Source: JBFXAM01 sp050184295 (GTDB taxonomy: Bacteria > Planctomycetota > Phycisphaerae > UBA1845 > Fen-1342). From it: DNA of 44,471 bases. The stretch spans positions 1 through 44,471 of the forward strand of contig JBFXAM010000030.1 of the NCBI GenBank assembly GCA_050184295.1. Direction: 5' to 3'. Below, in pieces: positions 41,809-44,471 of this stretch. The position numbers were made by a program, and so were the translations under genes. Within the stretch, counting starts at the first letter, position 1. Each line of letters starts with the position of its first letter. A model generated the notes under the pieces. The model was not told the origin of the DNA. It saw only the letters and a program-made list of their open reading frames with translations, and made no database searches.

Positions 41809-41953
41809 GCGGGGCTCGGACTCCGGAACGCCGTCGTGGCGCCGCCGGACGGTCGGCGACGCCTCGGGCACGGTAGCGCGCGGCGTGGGGCCTGTTTGGC
41901 GAAGAGAACCCGCAGGGTCGCGCGGCGCGCGGCCGAACGAAGCGAGCGAACCC

Positions 41954-42088
41954 ATGCATTATCCAAGACGAAACAGCAAGCGCAAGCGCCAGAACACGCA
42001 GGGCTTTCGGACGCGCATGAAGAGCACGCGCGGCCGCAAGATGATCAACCGCAAGCGCCGCGCGGGACGGAAGATCAGCGTCATCTAG
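41954..42088 (+). CDS. rpmH: 50S ribosomal protein bL34
   Basis: A 44-residue very basic protein. PRRNSKRKRQNTQGFRTRMK and GRKMINRKRRAGRKISV align with the whole bL34 family (SKRKRxxxHGFRxRM...GRxVLxxRRxKGRxxLS). It binds 23S rRNA early in large-subunit assembly. The ATG at 41954 gives the normal length; the longer open frame upstream has no homology. The usual neighbours rnpA, yidC and dnaA are absent; a hairpin and a tRNA gene follow instead. Confidence 0.92.
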   Translation: MHYPRRNSKRKRQNTQGFRTRMKSTRGRKMINRKRRAGRKISVI

Positions 42089-42090
42089 GC

Positions 42091-42114
42091 CGCGGTCGGC
42101 GCGCCCCGGCCGCG
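42091..42114 (+). terminator. hairpin directly after rpmH
   Basis: CGCGGTCGG (42091-42099) pairs with CCGGCCGCG (42106-42114), nine pairs including one G-U, with a 6-nt loop. It begins 2 nt after the rpmH stop. No T-run follows. Confidence 0.45.
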
Positions 42115-42202
42115 ATGCCCCGATCCGCGGGAGCGCGTGGGTCGGACTTCGCGGCGGCACGGTCGAGGTCGTCCCTGCGGCGCCCGTTTCGGTCGGGACG
42201 TT

Positions 42203-42276
42203 GCGCCCGTAGCTCAACTGGACAGAGCATCGGTCTTCGGAACCGAGGGTTGGGGGTTCGAATCCCTCCGGGCGCG
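42203..42276 (+). tRNA. tRNA-Arg (anticodon UCG)
   Basis: A 74-nt cloverleaf. The acceptor stem is GCGCCCG/CGGGCGC and the D arm is GCTC-AACTGGACA-GAGC. The anticodon stem TCGGT/ACCGA has loop CTTCGGA, giving anticodon TCG (positions 34-36). The variable loop has 5 nt and the T arm is GGGGG-TTCGAAT-CCCTC. Discriminator G; CCA is not encoded. It reads CGA and related Arg codons. It lies 114 bp after rpmH, with no tRNA neighbour. Confidence 0.95.
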
Positions 42277-42299
42277 TTTGCTGACGACCAGCCCCCCGC

Positions 42300-43724
42300 T
42301 CACGCCTTGTAGAATGTGCGTTCGCGCAGGGCGTACTTGCTGAGCTTGTTGCGCACGTGCAACGCTTCGAGCACGAACTCAACCGCGCTGGCGAGCAGCA
42401 GCGGCGAATCGACCCGCTCTTCGCATCCCTTGAGCACACCCTGGGCCACCGCGATGAGCCCGCGGACTTTCTCCGCGTGCGCGACGACTTCCGCCGCCGG
42501 CAGGTCGTCGCCGACCTCGATGTTCACCTTGCCGCCAGTGAATTGCGCGACCACACTCTCCGTGTCGGGCGTGTCGAGATAGTTCTCCGAGATGTTCTTG
42601 AGCGCCTCGCCCGCCAGCGCCGCGAGCAAGCGATCCTCCGCATCCTCCGACTCGGCGAGCAGCAGCTCGATCTTCCCGCGGCACGCCGCCGGCACGTGCT
42701 CCAGATCGCTGGCGCGCGGCACGACTTCCGCTTCGCCGCAGCGCAGCGCGCGACGCTCGGCGTTGGCGACGACGACCTCGAGCGCCGCGATCGACGTGCG
42801 CACCGAGACGCCGGACTGCTGGTTGATGTGCGGACTGTTGCGCGCCAGGCGCACCAGCTCCTCGATCGTCTCATGCACGAAGCGCGGGACGCAGACCTGC
42901 GGCTGGCCTTCGGGCCGGGCGAGCCGTGCGTTTTCGCGCGAGATGCGCATCGCGTCGTTGAGGCTGTAGGGATAGTGCGTGCGGATGACGGTGCCGATGC
43001 GGTCCTTCAGCGGGGTGACAATCCGGCCGCGGTTGGTGTAGTCCTCGGGATTGGCGCTGAAGACCATGAGCAGATCGAGATTGAGGCGCACGGGGAACCC
43101 GCGGATCTGCACGTCCCGCTCTTCCAGCACGTTGAACAGGCCGACCTGGATGCGCGGCGGCAGGTCCGGCAGCTCGTTGATCGCGAAGATGCCGCGGTTG
43201 CTGCGCGGCACCAACCCGAAGTGCATCGTGGACTCGTCGGAGAGATAGCGGCCCTCGGCGTGCTTGACGAGATCGATCTCGCCGATGAGGTCGGCGATCG
43301 TGACGTCGGGCGTCGCAAGCTTCTCGTGATAGCGCTCGTCGCGGCCGATCCAGCGGATCGGCGTGAAATCGCCGTGCTCGTCGATCAGGCGCTGGGTGGC
43401 GCGGAGCGTCGGACGAAGCGGATCGTCCCATACGTCGAGCCCGCCAACCACGGGGATGAACTCGTCGAGCAGCTCCGGCAGCGCGCGCAGAATCCGCGTC
43501 TTGGCCTGTCCGCGCAGTCCGAGCAAGAGCAGATCATGCTGCGCCAGCAGGCCGTTGACGACCTGCGGGACGACCGTTGTCTCATAACCAACGAGGCCGC
43601 GGAGCACCGGTTCGCCGCTCCGCAGGCGCGCGATGAGATTCTCGCGCAGCTCCTGTTTGACGGTGCGAAAGCGATGGCCGGCGGCGCGGAGCTCGCCAAG
43701 CGTGTTGGGGCGGTCGGGTTGCAA
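42300..43724 (-). CDS. MoxR/magnesium-chelatase-like AAA ATPase
   Basis: 474 residues. A Walker A variant GLRGQAKT is at residues 69-76. NRGIFAINELPDLPPRIQVGLFNVLEERDVQIRG supplies the Walker B region and the helix-2 insert typical of the MoxR/ChlI branch. LLMVFSANPEDYTNRGRIVTPLKDRIGTVI holds sensor 1 and the arginine region. A C-terminal helical part follows. Such ATPases usually work with a VWA-domain partner in complex assembly or maturation; no VWA gene is visible here. The start is a TTG at 43724, supported by GGAGAG 6 nt upstream; no in-frame ATG lies nearby. A TAAAAT -10-like box is at 43798-43803 on the minus strand. Confidence 0.85.
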   Translation of the reverse strand: MQPDRPNTLGELRAAGHRFRTVKQELRENLIARLRSGEPVLRGLVGYETTVVPQVVNGLLAQHDLLLLGLRGQAKTRILRALPELLDEFIPVVGGLDVWDDPLRPTLRATQRLIDEHGDFTPIRWIGRDERYHEKLATPDVTIADLIGEIDLVKHAEGRYLSDESTMHFGLVPRSNRGIFAINELPDLPPRIQVGLFNVLEERDVQIRGFPVRLNLDLLMVFSANPEDYTNRGRIVTPLKDRIGTVIRTHYPYSLNDAMRISRENARLARPEGQPQVCVPRFVHETIEELVRLARNSPHINQQSGVSVRTSIAALEVVVANAERRALRCGEAEVVPRASDLEHVPAACRGKIELLLAESEDAEDRLLAALAGEALKNISENYLDTPDTESVVAQFTGGKVNIEVGDDLPAAEVVAHAEKVRGLIAVAQGVLKGCEERVDSPLLLASAVEFVLEALHVRNKLSKYALRERTFYKA

Positions 43725-43941
43725 GCGCTTCTCTCCATTGGCGCACCGCGCACGGTGGCGAACGTGGGCTCACGCCGCGCGGCGGCGGTGTCGAGCGATT
43801 TTAGGCGTCCGATCGCGGCGTGCGGCGTGCGGAATCGGATTGCGGCACGGCGCGCGGAGCGAGCCGGCAGTGCTTCGCGCCGCGCGCCGATCCCGCGCCG
43901 GCGCGCCGCATTCGTCAGCGTACATTCGATCGCCCGCTGCC

Positions 43942-43970
43942 TTGGCACGCTCGCTCGGCCTTGCTACGCT
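43942..43970 (+). promoter_or_regulatory. leaderless promoter of the TPR lipoprotein gene
   Basis: TTGGCA (43942-43947, 5 of 6), a 17-nt spacer and TACGCT (43965-43970), ending 7 nt before the ATG at 43978. No Shine-Dalgarno sequence lies in the 7-nt gap. Confidence 0.5.
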
Positions 43971-43977
43971 GCGGCTC

Positions 43978-44471
43978 ATGAGAGCACGGATGCTTCACAT
44001 CGTCGTTTTCATCCTCCCCCTGGCCGCCGGCGGATGTCAGACCACGGGCGCGCAGACGCTGACCGGCGGTCTCGCCGAGGGAAAACGCGCCTTCGAACAC
44101 AATCAGCACGCGCAGGCGGTCGACCTGCTGACACGCTTTCTCGCGCAGCAGCGCGCCGGCCCGGACGGTGCCCACGCCTACTACATCCGCGGCATGGCCC
44201 GCGCGAAGCTCGGCGAACGCCCGGGGGCGTACGATGACCTCCGCCGCGCGATCGCGGCCGGGCCGTCCGACGACGTGTTCTGGCGCACGCACATGGTGCT
44301 GGGTACGATGCACTACGAGGACAGCGCGTGGGATCGCGCGGGAGACTCGTTCATCGCCGCGCTCAGCCGCATGCCCAACAACCCGCCGCGCGACCTGGCG
44401 TTCTATCGGCTCGGACAGTGCTATGAGCGGCTCGGGCAATGGAAGGCCGCACGCCAGCCGTTTCAGCAGCT
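43978..44471 (+). CDS. TPR-repeat lipoprotein (3' end outside window)
   Basis: At least 164 residues, running off the right edge. MRARMLHIVVFILPLAAGGC is a lipoprotein signal peptide with the Cys at residue 20. TPR-like helix pairs follow: GLAEGKRAFEHNQHAQAVDLLTRFL, AYYIRGMARAKLGERPGAYDDLRRAIAAGP, VLGTMHYEDSAWDRAGDSFIAAL and FYRLGQCYERLGQWKAA. It resembles YbgF/BamD-type periplasmic scaffolds in layout only. A second ATG at 43990 is in frame; the first is preferred because it fits the promoter spacing. It is divergent from the AAA ATPase gene. Confidence 0.8.
   Translation, partial: MRARMLHIVVFILPLAAGGCQTTGAQTLTGGLAEGKRAFEHNQHAQAVDLLTRFLAQQRAGPDGAHAYYIRGMARAKLGERPGAYDDLRRAIAAGPSDDVFWRTHMVLGTMHYEDSAWDRAGDSFIAALSRMPNNPPRDLAFYRLGQCYERLGQWKAARQPFQQ

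Noticed and set aside
41533..42312. 259-codon plus-strand frame spanning rpmH and the tRNA
   Set aside because: It runs through a tRNA gene and overlaps rpmH in another frame.
1..44471. CRISPR array or mobile element
   Set aside because: No regularly spaced repeats, transposase, integrase or tRNA-flanking direct repeats were found.

Overview
The window is a high-GC, gene-dense bacterial chromosome segment. It most likely comes from a Planctomycetota genome, probably near Phycisphaerae. The clues are two secreted proteins ending in planctomycete-style dockerin-like tails, a PEP-CTERM surface protein, a mitochondrial-like (spdEFG1-type) elongation factor G, an HzsA-like one-heme protein and FG-GAP lipoproteins. 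No transposase, integrase, phage gene or CRISPR array is visible. All family assignments come from reading motifs; no database search was run.

Layout. 1-5170: proC (cut by the window edge) and a CPBP membrane protease on the minus strand, divergent from trpC, mnmA and a GT9 glycosyltransferase. 5181-14412: a minus-strand block with a CpaE/TadZ-like ATPase, an FG-GAP lipoprotein, a GT9 heptosyltransferase-like protein and an RND efflux permease with its membrane-fusion partner. 14413-19809: a divergent promoter region with a long structured leader, the EF-G gene, then a heme/dockerin secreted protein. 19988-25028: a solitary type IIG-like restriction-modification enzyme, a paired-palindrome repeat and an M16 peptidase. 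25220-29300: a beta-helix/dockerin protein, a TPR protein and a PEP-CTERM protein. 29765-33014: a tightly coupled operon of a GT2 glycosyltransferase, an unknown distantly BshC-like protein and a SAM-hydroxide-adenosyltransferase-like protein with a signal peptide. 33078-38442: a beta-glucan locus with a GH94 phosphorylase, an exported GH144/glycoamylase-like enzyme and a LacI regulator, with two matching palindromic operators. 38581-44471: a sugar-nucleotide-epimerase-like protein, transketolase, rpmH, tRNA-Arg(UCG), a MoxR-like AAA ATPase and a partial TPR lipoprotein.

How the parts may work together. The clearest unit is the LacI locus. One 16-bp operator lies just downstream of a TTGACG-18-TAGGAT promoter for the GH94 gene. 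The second overlaps the -35 of a TTGACA-17-TATCCT promoter whose predicted start falls on the ATG of the exported glycosidase. This suggests extracellular endo-cleavage of a beta-glucan followed by cytoplasmic phosphorolysis under one repressor.

Three broader patterns stand out. Several genes without a Shine-Dalgarno sequence have a TAnAAT-like -10 box 6-8 nt before the ATG, which predicts leaderless mRNAs. Two intergenic paired palindromes share the core GGCGTCnCGCC and look like REP/BIME elements. Housekeeping enzymes (IGP synthase, MnmA, transketolase) carry Ala/Pro-rich insertions.
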